From Antedon mediterranea (Eukaryota; Echinodermata; Crinoidea; Comatulida; Antedonidae): a stretch of 64,000 nt of DNA. Numbering within the stretch: the stretch's first letter is position 1; each line of letters begins with the position of its first letter. Made by a program: the position numbers and the translations under genes. Below, in pieces: positions 55,901 through 58,099 of this stretch. Location: contig NC_092670.1 of NCBI RefSeq assembly GCF_964355755.1, forward strand, positions 27,021,795 through 27,085,794, in the 5' to 3' direction. The notes beneath the pieces were generated by a model. It was not told where the DNA came from. It was given only the letters and a program-made list of their open reading frames with translations, and searched no databases.

Positions 55901-57606
55901 AAGAGGAAACATTTCAGAATTGGTATAGCTCCAATGTTTAAACATGGACATTAGCCATATAGAAAAGGGCGTGGCATTTTTTGGAGGACTAATTTCTAAC
56001 CTTAATATTTCAAGAATAAATAAATAATAAAATTTGTTTGGTTACTAATGAATAAAAGAAGTGAAAACAGGCTAAAGCCCAAACAGATAGTAAAATGTAT
56101 CATATATATATATAGTTTAAAATTGGGGCTTGGTTTGTCTGTTTAGCATCGGAGCAATTTGGAATGAATTTTACCTCTCATGGCAACGGCCATATTGTTA
56201 GATTCTGTCTGTCTTTATGTCAACTTAAATTTAACTTTTTGCATCTAAGCCCTCCCTCTGGAGAGCACGGGCTATTGTCGGTTTATACAGGTAAGCTAGG
56301 CACGAAATAAGACTAATTCTCATTAAAATGTAATGATTAAGGTCAAAGGTCAAAACACTTTCAATCGCATTTAGTAAATTATTTCTATAAGAGTAAACAG
56401 AAACATGGGTGTTTTGGAGTATTTTGACACCAAATTCCCTTATGTATTCCTATCGATCACCAAGATTTCTATACAATTTTGGTATAAAATATGACCAGAT
56501 CAAGGGTTCAAAGGTCAAAATAGAAGGTTTCTAAAGGAATTTGGTTTTTTTCTTTCATTAAAGTGAATAGAAAGTTGGGCATTCCGAATAATTTGGGACA
56601 ACTTTGAAGTCTCTATACGGCCAGTTGTTGAGATATTGAGATAATCCAAATTTAGGGTCAAAGTTCAAAACATGCATTTCCGGTCATTTTTTTAAAAACT
56701 TTTCCATTATAATGAATATAAATATGGGTCTTCTGAGTATTTTGACAGCAATTTCGCTTGTGTACTCCTATCGATCACCAAGATGTCTATAAAATTAAAA
56801 TATGTCTAGGTCAATAGTTCAAAGGTCAAAATAGAAGGTTTCTAAAGGAATTTGGTATTTTTCTTTCATTAAAGTGAATAGAAAGTTGGGCATTCTGAAT
56901 AATTTGGGACAACTTTGAAGTCTCTACGGCCAGTCATTGATGAGATATTGAGATAATCCAAATTTAGGGTCAAAGTTCAAAACATGCATTTCCGGTCATT
57001 TTTTTAAAAACTTTTCCATTATAATGAATATAAATATGGGTCTTCTGAGTATTTTGACACCAAGATTGTTTACTTACACCTACTGGTTGTCAGCATATGG
57101 TAAATAATTTTAAGATGGCCGCCATTTTGAAAAATGGCCCAATCGGGTTGAAGCACAACGGGGAAACCCGGGGACTTTTAGTATGTTGTTTCAGACAACA
57201 TTAGGGACCTATCCTGAAAAATTAAGCTTTAGCATATTTATTTCTACCTCAAAGTCTAATACTCCTGGACTAATATCATACCAAACTAGGCCAATGTTAA
57301 TGAAGTCAGGCAATATGCCTGAATGAATGAATGAATGATTGTGTTTGATTATTCCGAAGTTGGTGATTGCTTTTTTTCAAAATTTGCTTTCCTTTTTTTG
57401 AATTATCATTTGATGGGCAATAAGAAGGATAGAAAGTATTTTTTGACGATAAACTAATCTTTAAAATGTATAGGCACTATTCAATATGTCAGTTAATGCA
57501 ATAAATTGTTTTAATTTGTAATAAATTGTTAATTTCTTTAATTATTCAGGAGGAGATTGGTATAGAAACAGATGAAGAATGCAATGTTCAGTTACCTCCA
57601 CGATAA
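4885..57606 (+). CDS. PSMC3IP: PSMC3IP/HOP2 homologue, six 3' exons, partial at 5' end
   Basis: HOP2 acts in the nucleus of meiotic cells. It forms a coiled-coil heterodimer with MND1 and stimulates RAD51/DMC1 strand exchange between homologues. I join 4885-4974, 5206-5317, 38685-38755, 40121-40249, 41917-41976 and 57550-57606. All internal junctions are AG/GT and phases agree, including one codon split 1+2 between exons at 5317 and 38685. The product is 172 residues and stop. It contains the end of the winged-helix region (YGKQKVY), a charged coiled coil, the basic stretch HWRKRKRM, and the C-terminal signature ILEGYPKNKK...GIETDEE. Human PSMC3IP is 217 residues, so only about 45 N-terminal residues are missing; their exon(s) are not visible in 1-4884 and should lie upstream. 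The two largest introns are 33.4 and 15.6 kb and are filled with transposons. No lesion is seen in the coding sequence. Confidence 0.93.
5206..5317 (+). CDS. PSMC3IP: PSMC3IP exon B (start of coiled coil)
   Basis: Acceptor TTACTTTTAG and donor GTACTG bound 37 codons plus one base. The peptide KKLPNVDENELKEMDEKIKQ and what follows is strongly heptad-like, matching the leucine-zipper segment that pairs with MND1. The final G is completed by TT from the exon at 38685 to make a Val codon. The open frame running past 5317 to 5508 is intron read-through and is not part of the protein. Confidence 0.92.
5600..7100. repeat. Penelope-like repeat cluster with hammerhead-like cores
   Basis: A block at about 5814-6030 is repeated directly at about 6127-6340 (period 313) and again inverted at about 6830-7015. 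Each carries CTGATGA ... GAAAGCTCTGCTAAC. Between them lies a large palindrome (6383-6630) whose arms hold CGATCAAAGC...TTGATCGAAACGTCGAG. CTGA(U/G)GA-stem-GAAAC layouts of this kind are known from terminal repeats of Penelope-like elements. No Penelope RT or GIY-YIG frame is present, so this is probably a pile of non-autonomous or truncated copies. Confidence 0.5.
6383..6630. repeat. imperfect palindrome, arms of about 90-115 bp
   Basis: GATGTTGATATAAAGTTTGC at the left is matched by GCAAACTTTATATCAACAT at the right. Inward, TAGTTCTGAAAAGAACTGTT pairs with AACAGTTCTTTTCAGATCTA. The left arm holds an extra partial copy, so the arms are unequal. It lies inside the Penelope-like cluster and probably represents two copies joined head to head. 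Confidence 0.75.
7100..8435. other. intronic stretch without a recognisable feature
   Basis: I see no gene or repeat boundary here. Open frames such as 7597-8016 (+) have no recognisable motif and atypical composition for a protein, and I treat them as chance. Confidence 0.5.
8440..9136 (-). mobile_element. 5'-truncated LINE 3' end (RT C-terminal domain)
   Basis: The - strand from about 9136 encodes ALVLPHIDYCCSLWG, VQKLQNRAKRVIL and, in frame 8682-9026, the usual post-RT tail with FIYKAPMYFNMIPKI and SFKRELKQF. This is the C-terminal end of CR1/Jockey-group ORF2. The 3' tail is (ATTT)n at about 8440-8463. It ends on the upstream side where a Helentron-like end begins at 9137. It is a different family from the copies at 1.2 and 27 kb. 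Confidence 0.8.
9137..9180 (+). mobile_element. fragment of a Helentron-like 5' end
   Basis: GCGGATAACTCCTTGTAATC followed by a T-rich run repeats the start of the element at 9181 but lacks the left half of the hairpin. It abuts the LINE end, so it is either a partial copy or one of two tandem ends. Confidence 0.5.
9181..10590 (+). mobile_element. Helentron-like non-autonomous element A, 3'-truncated
   Basis: It begins with the hairpin TTATCCGC-TTAGTA-GCGGATAA and CTCCTTGT. The interior has two diverged copies of an approximately 360-bp unit containing TGACGTCATCGTATGGCC, AATATAAAATATAGGATTTT and TCATCACATTTAA. It fades near GGGTCCCACATTTTCACCTA, and the hairpin-CTAG 3' end seen in relatives is missing. 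There is no Rep/helicase frame. Confidence 0.6.
10734..11117. mobile_element. MITE with long terminal inverted repeats
   Basis: The ends AAATCAAATTTTCGTTTTTC (10734) and its complement (to 11117) match closely over about 70 bp, through AACTTACCAACGTTTCGTG. The inverted match resumes at GATGTTGTTGTGACATGCGC and CTCTCTGA; the right arm has about 80 extra bases between the two blocks. The loop of under 100 bp is GC-rich. It has no coding capacity; the frame at 10814-11023 runs through the arms by chance. Confidence 0.75.
11118..12660. other. intronic stretch without a recognisable feature
   Basis: AT-rich DNA with no motif-bearing frame. A short segment near 12205-12235 (CATAGACTCTCTTTTCCCA) has an inverted relative near 20780-20800, so part of it is probably an old dispersed repeat. 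Confidence 0.45.
12702..13060 (+). pseudogene. possible decayed coding fragment, unassigned
   Basis: The frame 12702-12893 ends in TRTFIKYFFAHDHLNYGRSS. In the next frame coding-like text follows (DEFESQHLKRDDILMNEE). A YDHxNYxR-like phrase occurs in large transposon-linked proteins of invertebrates, but I cannot name a family from this much. It may be a chance resemblance. Confidence 0.25.
13396..13660. repeat. two direct repeats of about 115 bp
   Basis: The block TTGTGTTAATCACCATGTTG...TTTTAATAAGAAATTTAACCC starting near 13396 recurs from about 13518 with a few changes. The second copy runs into ATGGCGGCCATTTTGAAATT. GCGGCCATTTT phrases also occur in the fold-back arms at 3.5, 54.2, 57.1 and 59.6 kb, so this is probably a piece of a related element. 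Confidence 0.6.
13661..15560. other. intronic stretch, mostly featureless
   Basis: No gene is seen. At about 14408-14590 the words GTTTCCAGTCGACG and TCGACAGGAAAC occur as opposed arms several times (also GACAGGAAATCGG and GACAGGAAACCGG), suggesting a small inverted-repeat element; similar words recur near 40395-40540. A long T-rich tract fills 14050-14350. Confidence 0.4.
15580..15652 (-). repeat. tRNA-like sequence, probable SINE head
   Basis: On the - strand ATGGCTCGGTGGTCT resembles a Pol III A box, and GAGTTCGAGTCTC, about 35 bases later, resembles a B box. The acceptor and T stems do not pair, so it is not a working tRNA gene. It is most likely the decayed tRNA-derived head of a SINE, or chance. 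Confidence 0.35.
15795..16238. mobile_element. solo LTR, 444 bp, with 4-bp target duplication
   Basis: The segment starts TGTTACG and ends CGTAACA, a perfect 7-bp terminal inverted repeat in TG...CA form. It is flanked on both sides by ACTG (15791-15794 and 16239-16242). It is more GC-rich than its surroundings and has no internal retroelement next to it, so it fits recombination between two LTRs. A second copy is not in this window. Superfamily (Ty3 or BEL) cannot be decided from the LTR alone. Confidence 0.7.
16530..17956 (+). mobile_element. Helentron-like non-autonomous element B
   Basis: The 3' terminus is clear: CGTGCGGATAATT, then the hairpin AACTCGTCAAAGTGACGAGTT (17926-17946) and CTAG at 17953-17956 followed by T. 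The interior holds two copies of the approximately 360-bp unit with TGACGTCAT and TATGGCC. The 5' boundary is uncertain; 16530-17060 contains CG-rich words (GACGCGCAGTGCGCGTGC) shared with a fragment at 41.63-41.71 kb. It has no coding frame. Confidence 0.65.
17957..19506 (+). mobile_element. Helentron-like non-autonomous element C, directly after B
   Basis: It starts right after the CTAGT end of element B with TCTTCTTTCTTTCTG and TCTCTAAAACTTGCAAACAT, which matches element A just inside its 5' end. It ends with GCGGCGGATAACCAAACTCG, the hairpin at about 19477-19496 and CTAG at 19503-19506. The first hairpin of a normal 5' end is missing at the junction. Its two 360-bp units sit near 18610-18780 and 18980-19150. 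Confidence 0.65.
19510..22550. other. intronic stretch without a confident feature
   Basis: Frames such as 19937-20224 (+) and 21681-22001 (-) lack motifs. Segment about 21870-22095 is an inverted relative of 34450-34700 (see repeat entry). About 20525-20870 is less AT-rich and has an inverted match near 12.2 kb, so it is probably an old repeat. Confidence 0.45.
21870..22095 (-). repeat. dispersed repeat, partner of 34450-34700
   Basis: Read on the - strand it gives GCATCCACCCCTATCGG, GTCACCCCACAAAGGATACA and CAACATGGTTGCCTCCTATT. Close versions occur in the same order on the + strand at about 34605-34675 (GCATCCACCCCTATCTT, CACATGGTTGCCTGCTATT). Confidence 0.6.
22553..22757 (-). repeat. 3' LTR of the Ty3 element
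   Basis: 205 bp, TGTTATGTTATATATATCGA through ATTATTATAACA on the + strand. On the - strand it is the downstream LTR, next to the polypurine tract. Confidence 0.93.
22758..22770 (-). promoter_or_regulatory. polypurine tract of the Ty3 element
   Basis: On the - strand CCTAGGAGGGAGA ends directly at the 3' LTR (TGTTATAATAAT). A purine run in this position primes plus-strand DNA synthesis in LTR elements. Confidence 0.8.
22938..23333 (-). pseudogene. integrase C-terminal remainder after an in-frame TGA
   Basis: Reading on in the same frame past the TGA gives 131 further codons to TGA at 22938. They include GQPCRFQTK and WTPATVITQH, typical of the integrase C-terminal GPY/F-type module, then a Pro-rich basic tail. 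The stop is therefore a single nonsense change in an otherwise open pol, or a base-call error. Confidence 0.75.
23334..26438 (-). CDS. Ty3-type gag-pol fusion lacking protease (1034 aa)
   Basis: One frame with domains in order: late capsid part (residues about 30-150), two zinc knuckles (181-193, CX2CX3HX4C, and 200-213, CX2CX4HX4C), reverse transcriptase (about 290-480, active site IADD at 444-447), RNase H (Asp592, Glu629, Asp654), integrase zinc finger (His805/808, Cys838/841) and integrase core (Asp868, Asp921, Glu957). Between knuckles and RT there are only about 75 residues with no D(S/T)G protease motif, and the gag N-terminal half is absent. The first Met lies inside the primer-binding site, so the real start may be a later Met such as residue 22 or 27. 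TGA at 23334-23336 ends the frame inside the integrase C-terminal region. The enzyme parts look intact; Gag and protease would have to come from another copy. Confidence 0.9.
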   Translation of the reverse strand: MICHVVMLAMSCCYVSYVMLWMGEKAMKIRRGWSLTEQEKNNLPKHWEKFEAFIQPKTNFNLARWNFQSLKQKQKESIDAYVARVEILLKECEYPDEQHDQHILEAIKFGTNSEDVQKKLFRQAKTYTHSDAIKYIQSKEAADKQFNELQRVSKTGTTVEEIKQNTNYGKRHSQLKLIKNCSNCGTDHPSRQCPTFGKECKNCGKSNHWARKCRAKQFNKTTQDRQYNQKRPNKGKQYRRTQENTIEDSDDPTNYGFEEVTIRVIQQHKDIFTGIGCMKTPYKIKLSNEATPVVNPVRKMPDVLKIPLRKELDRLLDLDIIRQMDEPTEWVNSIVLVTKPDKKLRICLDPRNLNKYIQRPHHYTQTLDEVLPRLSGCQHFSTFDVRSGYWNIPLHEDSQALTTFNTIYGRFCFKRLAFGLSSSQDLFQREMDALFQNIPNVYCIADDLLVAAETRQEHDKAVTDIFRTCRTSGIKLNSEKCRYLQDSVKFFGHMLSKEGMRPDPSKVKAISKLKAPTDRQELMSLLGLINYLSKFLKLAPLTDPIRRLLQKDTVFKWTNTHDDALTKIKKRIQDAPTLAYFDSKEEIMIQCDASQKGLGAVLMQNDRPVHYASKSLTNAESNYSNIERELLAVVWSVKYFRTYVFGKHFTIHTDHQPLESIQKKDLSKMPTRLQRLMLQLQGYNGKIKYVPGKQVPIADCLSRCIETKGEPFTYPDMNVQVHEVTNMAPFVIDNIREKTKTDTVLQALIPYIVEGWPTQKNQCNEFTHAYWQHRSELAIYDGIVIKGQRIVIPTSMRKKLLGILHKQHQGIEKTRLRARQSLYWPGLNADIEQMITDCDLCQTYQRNQKKPPIIPIHANTPMQRIGIDLFEIQNQNFLICVDYYTAYVWVDKLSSTNSKAVYTKLDQTFSMFGYPETMMSDNGPQLVSSEFEEYCRQHEIIHTTSAPYHQSGNGRAERNIATVKQLLKKSTLTDMNEILCVLRDTPISTDIPSPFTLMFGHRNIKTNLPAINNTPNSVAKQYGENLQKRTAAYE
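26385..26430. repeat. 22-bp tandem repeat at the gag start
   Basis: ACATAGCTAACATAACAACATG is repeated about twice with partial flanking copies. It follows the primer-binding site and is translated as the repetitive N-terminus of the long frame, so it may be a leader or packaging remnant that was read into the protein after deletion. Confidence 0.8.
26434..26451 (-). promoter_or_regulatory. primer-binding site, tRNA-Trp type
   Basis: The 18 bases after the 5' LTR, TGGTGACCCCGACGTGAT on the - strand, are complementary to the 3' end of animal tRNA-Trp (...ATCACGTCGGGGTCACCA). The match is exact over 18 bases with the known vertebrate tRNA-Trp end. Confidence 0.85.
26452..26656 (-). repeat. 5' LTR of the Ty3 element
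   Basis: This copy is indistinguishable from 22553-22757 and carries the likely promoter for - strand transcription. It is followed on that strand by the primer-binding site with no spacer. Confidence 0.93.
26657..26955. other. short spacer between Ty3 element and LINE tail
   Basis: No feature beyond the GTCAT target duplication at its start and a short GC-rich word (GACCCCCGGGCCC) near 26810. Confidence 0.5.
27105..30180 (-). pseudogene. LINE ORF2: PHD finger, APE endonuclease, reverse transcriptase, frame-broken
   Basis: The frame opens directly after the ORF1 stop with no ATG before 30051, so termination-reinitiation is likely. Residues before that Met form a PHD-like Cys4-His-Cys3 pattern (CADC, CKCC, HVNC, CSAC). 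The APE part shows ITHLNVQSLRNKV, LTESWL, VLGDFNLDI and SDHSLIYL. The RT part (27343-28569) has FLDLQKAFETI, GIPQGSILGPLLF and MYADDTT, then SFKYLGLTF-type thumb text. Lesions: a one-base-type shift near 29737, a 34-bp insertion at 28609-28642, and a shift near 27360 before the C-terminal tail (27105-27392). The enzymes' catalytic residues are otherwise present. Confidence 0.87.
28600..28642. mobile_element. 25-bp palindrome flanked by 9-bp direct repeats
   Basis: ATGGAGGTAT-TTTTT-ATACCTCCAT (28609-28633) sits between two copies of GATTATATC (28600-28608 and 28634-28642). It interrupts the LINE between endonuclease and RT and introduces a stop. It looks like a very small insertion with a target duplication, or a templated hairpin repair event. 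Confidence 0.75.
30180..32255 (-). CDS. LINE ORF1 with SGNH/GDSL esterase domain (691 aa)
   Basis: CR1-type LINE ORF1 proteins bind RNA and often carry an esterase fold of unclear use. This frame is unbroken. The N-terminal part is a 153-residue unit present twice in tandem (about residues 13-165 and 166-318), of unknown fold. A likely coiled coil follows (DILEAKIDDLKSQLEEFRD), then a 14-residue repeat (KLHSTNISNKVEVS, twice). The C-terminal ~190 residues form the SGNH domain: IIGDSI (block I Ser), IHCGTNN (Gly-Thr-Asn, block III) and DGLHLN (Asp-His pair). The stop TAA is followed within a few bases by the ORF2 frame. The duplication makes it longer than its ancestor by 153 residues. Confidence 0.85.
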   Translation of the reverse strand: MTFPLSSALMSFWRYGFHTWTQYVMFVNNVETVFIHVYKGPLNYLRSFISVITVSQDSIDAKALRTRTHLPLFPTLINQDILRWVSPEIMANLSLIDHLFDSYLDPSTSFYGFSDESILAAIENHKLTTNTLSFQDDDNDLTLKKDSPNNHVFPVLSMESQTQTTWRYGFHTWTQYVMFVNNVETVFIHVYKGPLNYLRSFISVITVSQDSIDAKALRTRTHLPLFPTLINQDILRWVSPEIMANLSLIDHLFDSYLDPSTSFYGFSDESILAAIENHKLTTNTLSFQDDDNDLTLKKDSPNNHVFPVLSMESQTQTTEQRVSTDILEAKIDDLKSQLEEFRDMRSNFTQLSVVFQEMCKHNMFLMEKLHSTNISNKVEVSKLHSTNISNKVEVSNKCCQTDTICCQSLTQTTSSIGSSECKTVTVPLQSDIITIPISNQFSALEMEESYPIKQTSTVMNIPETKPSKSMPLRPSSNDQSDVQQCMQNCEDPSTDAVTSRHNEAPPSHPQPVIKTSHGGRKQTVLIIGDSIPKHLVGRRMSSRMRVINCCIPGSKLEMWIKLAPVLIQEQNPSSVIIHCGTNNTNDCMPMKCIKLITLLCNCIRDADTSIHIAISSLIMHQNAGRYAWVKEFNARLHDKCSTLNWAFIDNSNISLQHLAKDGLHLNGSGIKLIAMNYIAFLRDLAYNILQT
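31072..31155 (-). repeat. 42-bp tandem duplication in LINE ORF1
   Basis: GAGACTTCCACTTTGTTAGA starts a 42-bp unit present twice. It encodes the repeated 14 residues KLHSTNISNKVEVS and keeps the frame. Confidence 0.9.
31302..32219 (-). repeat. perfect 459-bp tandem duplication inside LINE ORF1
   Basis: Positions 31302-31760 and 31761-32219 read the same base for base by eye. 459 is a multiple of three (153 codons), so the frame is kept. The lack of differences means the event is recent or homogenised; a collapsed or misassembled repeat is also possible. Confidence 0.92.
32271..34370. other. intronic stretch without a recognisable feature
   Basis: No motif-bearing frame on either strand. Overlapping opposite frames near 32848-33101 and 33915-34321 look like chance. 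Part could be the 5' UTR of the LINE to the left. Confidence 0.45.
34375..34700 (+). repeat. dispersed repeat with internal direct repeats
   Basis: ACCTTATGACCTTGAAAATG and ACCTTATAACCTTGAAAATG lie about 160 bp apart, each followed by ACCTTT. The 3' half is the inverted relative of 21870-22095. Similar TTTGACCTTTGAAC phrases fill the fold-back elements at 54-57 kb. Confidence 0.6.
34835..35461 (+). CDS. uncharacterised ORF before an L1-like LINE, one membrane segment (208 aa)
   Basis: I do not recognise this protein. Its N-terminus has a strongly hydrophobic stretch (FSLFLFFYFILFLLY, about residues 16-31), then a polar region with HGYFGLRLHTDFTLP, a CSCP pair, and NYWILEVNTNYDSFISAG. A second hydrophobic end (IPLLYYFIYCYI) closes it. 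The stop is about 60 bp before the endonuclease start of the LINE on the same strand, so it could be that element's ORF1 or a remnant of one. It has no RRM or zinc knuckle that I can see, unlike usual Tx1/L1 ORF1. The N-terminal hydrophobic part may be chance reading of a T-rich tract. Confidence 0.4.
   Translation: MEGEGYTGSFYPLLGGFSLFLFFYFILFLLYNKKNLNTYANFNTRYDRTIGNLNTKVIRIVTAHGYFGLRLHTDFTLPNDLGKCSCPLIISNKNYWILEVNTNYDSFISAGTWCIDIVGPLKNFRKNIFKIKENIGEQSSKLIIVCNKNLININANFTNVVKYNAIESVRYSPKLKQFLDCYGLWLLHKTTIMTPYIPLLYYFIYCYI
35505..37860 (+). pseudogene. L1/Tx1-like LINE ORF2 (APE and RT), broken
   Basis: Endonuclease words appear in order: IVSMNCRGLAEKSKRRDVLH (about 35520), IICLQDVHFS, VCGDWNCILDKKLD, ARLDYFLIS and GYRTDHSLVDIKM (about 36080). 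The connector and RT follow: TKFFLNMEKK, LPKGDKPREYLKNWRPITLL, QQKGFINGRYIGENTRL, LLLIDFEKTFDCIS, GCRQGDGLSPYL, QYADDTVLFLDG. At least four frameshifts or stops interrupt the frame, and the thumb is cut after about 37800. The motifs are L1/Tx1 style (GRYIGENTR, GCRQGD). It is the + strand relative of the relic at 3663-4640. Confidence 0.85.
38093..38332 (+). mobile_element. conserved LINE/SINE 3' tail with (AATC)n end
   Basis: Words such as CTATAAACCGTAGGTCCAGTG, AAAGAACCTAATACATC and AGTAGGGGGTTACCCCGGTG make up a block, better preserved than its surroundings, that ends in four to five CAAT/TCAA units (about 38311-38330). Blocks of this type form the 3' ends of LINEs and parasitic SINEs in marine invertebrates. 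No tRNA-like head is seen. Confidence 0.55.
38333..38684 (+). other. intron 3' end before PSMC3IP exon C
   Basis: Nothing but a normal AT-rich intron end; the polypyrimidine part is weak, with TGTGTTTCCACAG as acceptor. Confidence 0.5.
38685..38755 (+). CDS. PSMC3IP: PSMC3IP exon C (coiled coil)
   Basis: This 71-base exon follows the acceptor TGTTTCCACAG and is followed by GTGTGT. With the split codon it encodes VLSGLNSSISTKNAKDKIAE and ITQK. That aligns with the human segment containing LSSALTTPEM...EIQELKK. It lies 33.4 kb downstream of exon B, directly after a cluster of LINE sequence. Confidence 0.9.
38756..40120 (+). other. PSMC3IP intron C-D, no repeat recognised
   Basis: A 1365-bp AT-rich intron. 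I see no open frame with motifs and no clear repeat ends. Confidence 0.55.
40121..40249 (+). CDS. PSMC3IP: PSMC3IP exon D (basic C-terminal region)
   Basis: Forty-three whole codons lie between TGTGACAG and GTAAAT. The peptide includes NHVTEKEKEVIYKTHSENMK followed by HWRKRKRM, matching the human block NHVTPEEKEQV...EWRKRKRM. The basic run is part of the C-terminal DNA/RAD51-DMC1 interaction region known for this family. Confidence 0.93.
40250..41916 (+). other. PSMC3IP intron D-E with a Helentron-like fragment
   Basis: A 1667-bp intron. At about 41630-41715 the words GTAGTGCACAGTAAAAATCTGC and CACTCATGGCAATTTTTTAAA match element B near 16650-16690. The area 41100-41230 has several CTAGCTAG and TAGGCCTAG words. 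Nothing else is evident. Confidence 0.5.
41917..41976 (+). CDS. PSMC3IP: PSMC3IP exon E
   Basis: Twenty whole codons between TTATTCTAG and GTAAGG encode TTDIIDAILEGYPKNKKTLH. This matches the human ELSDAILEGYPKSKKQFF, one of the most conserved blocks of the family. Confidence 0.94.
41977..42735 (+). other. start of PSMC3IP intron E-F, no feature
   Basis: AT-rich DNA before the LINE at 42740; no repeat ends or coding text seen. Confidence 0.5.
42740..43790 (+). pseudogene. LINE ORF2 5' part: PHD end and APE endonuclease remnant
   Basis: The longest clean frame is 42740-43072 (110 aa), with acidic text (HIDDDEEF) after the Cys pair. Endonuclease words downstream are in changing frames. It cannot make a working protein. 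Confidence 0.65.
43791..46379. other. AT-rich insert between LINE halves
   Basis: No coding text. It starts near repeated CGTCAAAT/CGCGTCA words (43790-43860) and contains a poly(C) run at about 46170-46187. The ends are not resolved and I see no inverted repeats. Confidence 0.4.
46380..47880 (+). pseudogene. LINE reverse transcriptase remnant with altered active site
   Basis: RT words appear across frames: YGFRPNYFTDLAVLDIFNKI, GLFLDLSKAFDTIDYSI, LQESILGPLLFLIYINDI, then FADNSN where (F/Y)ADD is expected, so the second catalytic Asp of the box is lost. Frame 47124-47864 continues with QFLGVTIDDKLNW and LYNTLILPHLNYCN, and an overlapping frame holds the terminal HNYNTRNS block. The copy is dead. 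Confidence 0.8.
48343..48620. other. short intronic spacer
   Basis: No feature seen. Confidence 0.4.
48625..48690 (+). mobile_element. Helentron-like 5' end, isolated
   Basis: TTATCCGC-ACGTG-GCGGATAA then CTCCTTGTTATTGTC repeats the 5' hairpin of element A. A second, partial TTATCTGC occurs at about 48681. It then runs into another repeat start, CAGTGGCGGATCTAGG plus a G run (48696-48720), a phrase common at the ends of DNA transposons. The remaining body is absent. Confidence 0.55.
48721..50400. other. intronic stretch with an LTR-like segment and a 27-bp repeat
   Basis: Segment about 49183-49782 begins TGTTGCG and ends ATATAACA, is less AT-rich than its surroundings, and may be an LTR, but I see no flanking duplication. 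Inside it AGGTGTGTGCTCCGTGAAGT starts a 27-bp unit at 49367, 49394 and (partial) 49421. No protein domain is found. Confidence 0.4.
50400..53964 (+). mobile_element. Helentron-like element D, interrupted
   Basis: The left part (about 50400-51050) has GCGCAAGTTACGCACGATTT and GACGTCACCATATGAG, matching elements A-C. The right part (about 53540-53964) has TTTAATAGAGCGCATCGCAC, then GCGCGGATAACCCAAACTCA, the hairpin (53935-53955) and CTAG at 53961-53964. The middle (about 51060-53530) does not match and is probably a later insertion. Confidence 0.5.
51399..51836. other. long overlapping open frames, unassigned
   Basis: The + strand has 145 codons open (51399-51836) and the - strand 99 codons (51533-51832). 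The - strand frame has a hydrophobic start, then LLIDKEFEPNVTRRKHHRPA and a Leu-Glu-Glu-Leu-Arg-rich end; the layout faintly recalls N-termini of PIF/Harbinger proteins. The stretch is GC-richer than its neighbours. No firm assignment; it lies in the insert within element D. Confidence 0.25.
54042..57272. mobile_element. fold-back element with subterminal repeats, 3.2 kb
   Basis: It starts TAGTCCAGGAGTATTAGAC and ends with the exact complement GTCTAATACTCCTGGACTA. Inward, both ends share TGCTAAAGCTGAATTTTTC-like text, CCCCGGGTTTCCC and GCGGCCAT. The left arm then has about three units of roughly 320 bp (from about 54250, 54570 and 54880), each with TCGATAGGAATACATAAGCG and TTTGACCTTTGAACTATTGA words. 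The right arm has about two such units inverted (56390-57060). The centre (about 55200-56380) has no coding frame. Long arms made of repeats are typical of fold-back transposons. Confidence 0.75.
57550..57606 (+). CDS. PSMC3IP: PSMC3IP terminal exon F with stop
   Basis: After ATTATTCAG the exon encodes EEIGIETDEECNVQLPPR and stops at TAA (57604-57606). The human end is EEVGIETDEDYNVTLPDP, so this is the natural C-terminus. It lies about 280 bp after a 3.2-kb fold-back element that fills the 3' part of the last intron. Confidence 0.93.
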   Translation, partial: EEIGIETDEECNVQLPPR

Positions 57607-57799
57607 TACAATATTCTGTAAGATACTCTGCCTACTGTACTACTACAGATTCAGTTTGTGGCACTACTGTACATGTGATGTTGGTAAAGTAAATGTCATC
57701 TCTTTTAAAGATTTGGATTGGATTTTTGACATGGAATGTATAATGATTATAAAATGGCTATGATTGAGCTCTGGACCATGTTACCTGATTGTCAAAGTA

Positions 57800-57805
57800 A
57801 ATAAA
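57800..57805 (+). promoter_or_regulatory. candidate polyadenylation signal of PSMC3IP
   Basis: AATAAA lies about 195 bp after the stop codon and is the first such hexamer on this strand after it. Use of this site is inferred; a second AATAAA occurs near 58281. Confidence 0.4.
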
Positions 57806-58099
57806 TCACAACTGCAACCATGACTCAGGATCAAGAGTAACATCATCATGACATCACAGCCCCAAGTGATCTAAGAGATTTCGCTATTGGAGTAGTTTAA
57901 TTATTGATTTAAAAGAGTAATGTTCTGAAATCTATACTGTAGTCTACTTGGAAAAACTACATGAAATTGATTTTTTTCAAATTTAAAACAGTACAGTAGG
58001 AACGAATTTTGACTAGTAACTCTGGTGAAAAAAGGTGTTGAAAATAAACAAATTAAAATATGTACAGAATATCAAAGGAAATGTATATTTAGGGCCTGT

